Notes under the pieces: generated by a model | Databases searched by the model: none | What the model was told of the DNA's origin: nothing | Seen by the model: the letters and a program-made list of their open reading frames with translations, nothing else | Assembly (NCBI GenBank): GCA_030636485.1 | Contig: DAOVWV010000085.1 | Location: forward strand, 1-6,967 | From: Methyloprofundus sp. | Lineage (GTDB): Bacteria > Pseudomonadota > Gammaproteobacteria > Methylococcales > Methylomonadaceae | Length of the DNA: 6,967 nucleotides | Direction: 5' to 3' | Program-made: the position numbers and the translations under genes | Part shown: in pieces, positions 5,898-6,967 of the stretch | Layout: each line of letters opens with the position of its first letter | Position numbering within the stretch: the stretch's first letter is position 1

Positions 5898-6967
5898 TTA
5901 CTCTACAAGCGTATCAATCAATAAACTGATTTCCACACCTTGCTGTACCGCCACATGTTTAGCGGTTGCATACATATCACCTTTCGCCGCCCTAGGGCTG
6001 CCAGATAAAGCAACCCGTGCGGTAATATCAACAAACTCAGCCGAGGAAAGTTTTGCAGTCGGCATCGCGGCTTTGGTGTCGTCCAGAACCAGCGTAACTG
6101 GCAAGTCTTTAACCTGCAATCGCTCGGCTGCTAACGGCATCGGCATCTTCGCTTTGGCAAACACAAAAATACGCTCTTCAGGATTTAATCGAGCCTTAAA
6201 AGCAGGACTAATATCCAGTTTCACCGTAATACTTGCACCACTTGCAGCCGCCGTTTGTACTTGCGGTTTTTCTGCAACAGGGGCTGAGTCACCCATTTTA
6301 CGACGTGCTTCAATAATTGCAGGTTCTATAAACCGCTGAATCTGCGCTTTTCCACCTTTAATTTTTGCCTTTTCCCAGGCAGCAATGGCTTGCGTATAAC
6401 GCTCATTTTGATAATCCTGCAAACCTTGTAAAATTAACGCGGTTGGCTCTTCTGGATCAATACTTAAAGCCTCACTCAATGCCTGCTGTGCCTCTACAGT
6501 CATTTTCTCACCCGCTATCTGAAACAAAGTCTGTGCATAAGCCGCTTTTACAGAAGCATAGCCGGGATTTTCTACACCGATAGTCGCTGCCATCTGTTTA
6601 TAAACAGCCGCTGCCTGTGGGTAGTCTCCCATTGCCATATAGCTATTGGCCAGCAGAAACCAACTCTCTATATTTTCTGGCTCTTTGGCTAACTTTGCTT
6701 TAAGTGCGGCTATTGCCGTGGCAAAATCAGGTGCTGCTTTATCAGTATTATGCTGTACCGGAACGGGCTCATCAGCAATCGCTAAATATTGCTCATACTG
6801 TTCACTGGCACCTAAAGCCTGATAAGTCAGGATACTGGCAATCACAAATAAACAAGCAGTCCCTCCCATTACTAACCAGTTTATGGCAGTTGCCTGGGCA
6901 GGCTTATTAATAGTGTCCGCTACAACAGACACATCGCCAAGCAGGTTTTTTTCCAGTTCGGTTTTTA
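5898..6967 (-). CDS. ccmI: Cytochrome c maturation protein CcmI, 5' end outside window
   Basis: CcmI (CycH; equivalent to the C-terminal half of E. coli CcmH) is a membrane-anchored periplasmic chaperone that binds the C-terminus of apocytochrome c and passes it to the CcmF/CcmH haem ligation complex. The 355 full codons visible begin 'KTELEKNLLGDV', the typical end of the cytoplasmic loop. A membrane helix follows at visible residues ~28-53, then a linker, TPR repeats (~80-198, e.g. 'ESWFLLANSYMAMGDYPQAAAVY') and the C-terminal periplasmic domain (~244-355, 'ITVKLDISPAF...IFVFAKA...GDMYATA'). A GTG at 6932-6930 can be read as a start but is internal: family-like sequence continues in frame upstream to the edge, and starting there would lose the first membrane helix and part of the cytoplasmic loop. 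The stop is TAA at 5900-5898. Other ccm genes presumably lie to the right. Intact in what is seen. Confidence 0.93.
   Translation of the reverse strand, partial: KTELEKNLLGDVSVVADTINKPAQATAINWLVMGGTACLFVIASILTYQALGASEQYEQYLAIADEPVPVQHNTDKAAPDFATAIAALKAKLAKEPENIESWFLLANSYMAMGDYPQAAAVYKQMAATIGVENPGYASVKAAYAQTLFQIAGEKMTVEAQQALSEALSIDPEEPTALILQGLQDYQNERYTQAIAAWEKAKIKGGKAQIQRFIEPAIIEARRKMGDSAPVAEKPQVQTAAASGASITVKLDISPAFKARLNPEERIFVFAKAKMPMPLAAERLQVKDLPVTLVLDDTKAAMPTAKLSSAEFVDITARVALSGSPRAAKGDMYATAKHVAVQQGVEISLLIDTLVE

Noticed and set aside
6073..6910. Plus-strand frames opposite ccmI
   Set aside because: They are antisense to a clear ccmI and their translations resemble no known protein.
6930..6932. 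GTG as the start codon of the ccmI-like gene
   Set aside because: In-frame upstream sequence continues with the family-typical 'ELEKNLLGDV' to the window edge, so the true start lies outside.

Overview
The window holds two reading frames on the minus strand, both running off an edge, separated by 440 bases without a gene. No RNA gene, CRISPR array, transposase or phage gene is visible. The right-hand gene is the 3' part of ccmI (cytochrome c maturation), of a type common in Gammaproteobacteria. The intergenic sequence has dispersed-repeat-like palindromic material that I associate loosely with aquatic gammaproteobacteria (methanotroph-like or sulfur-oxidiser-like). The assignment to Gammaproteobacteria is an inference of moderate strength; the genus is not determined.

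Positions 1-5457 (minus strand) form one uninterrupted reading frame of 1819 codons with no stop in the window, so the C-terminus lies beyond position 1. I checked every triplet in this frame. The predicted protein has a Sec-type signal peptide, about 650 residues of helix-rich sequence I do not recognise, about 450 residues of mixed, probably beta-rich sequence with one EF-hand-like calcium loop, a complete M23 (LytM-type) metallopeptidase domain with all five expected metal and catalytic residues, a four-cysteine module, and glycine-rich beta-solenoid-like repeats of 199 residues. The repeats are encoded by a tandem duplication with a 597-bp period; two copies are present and a third begins at the left edge.

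Positions 5458-5897 are intergenic. They contain two hairpins downstream of ccmI (candidate terminators), a composite inverted-repeat element resembling dispersed intergenic repeats, a 7-base G run, and a weak promoter candidate for the large gene.

Positions 5898-6967 (minus strand) are ccmI without its 5' end: the visible part covers the end of the cytoplasmic segment, the second membrane helix, the TPR domain and the C-terminal periplasmic domain. The two genes share orientation, but the long gap and hairpins suggest separate transcription. The large gene looks like an accessory surface or secreted protein gene next to the conserved ccm locus; no functional link between them is evident.
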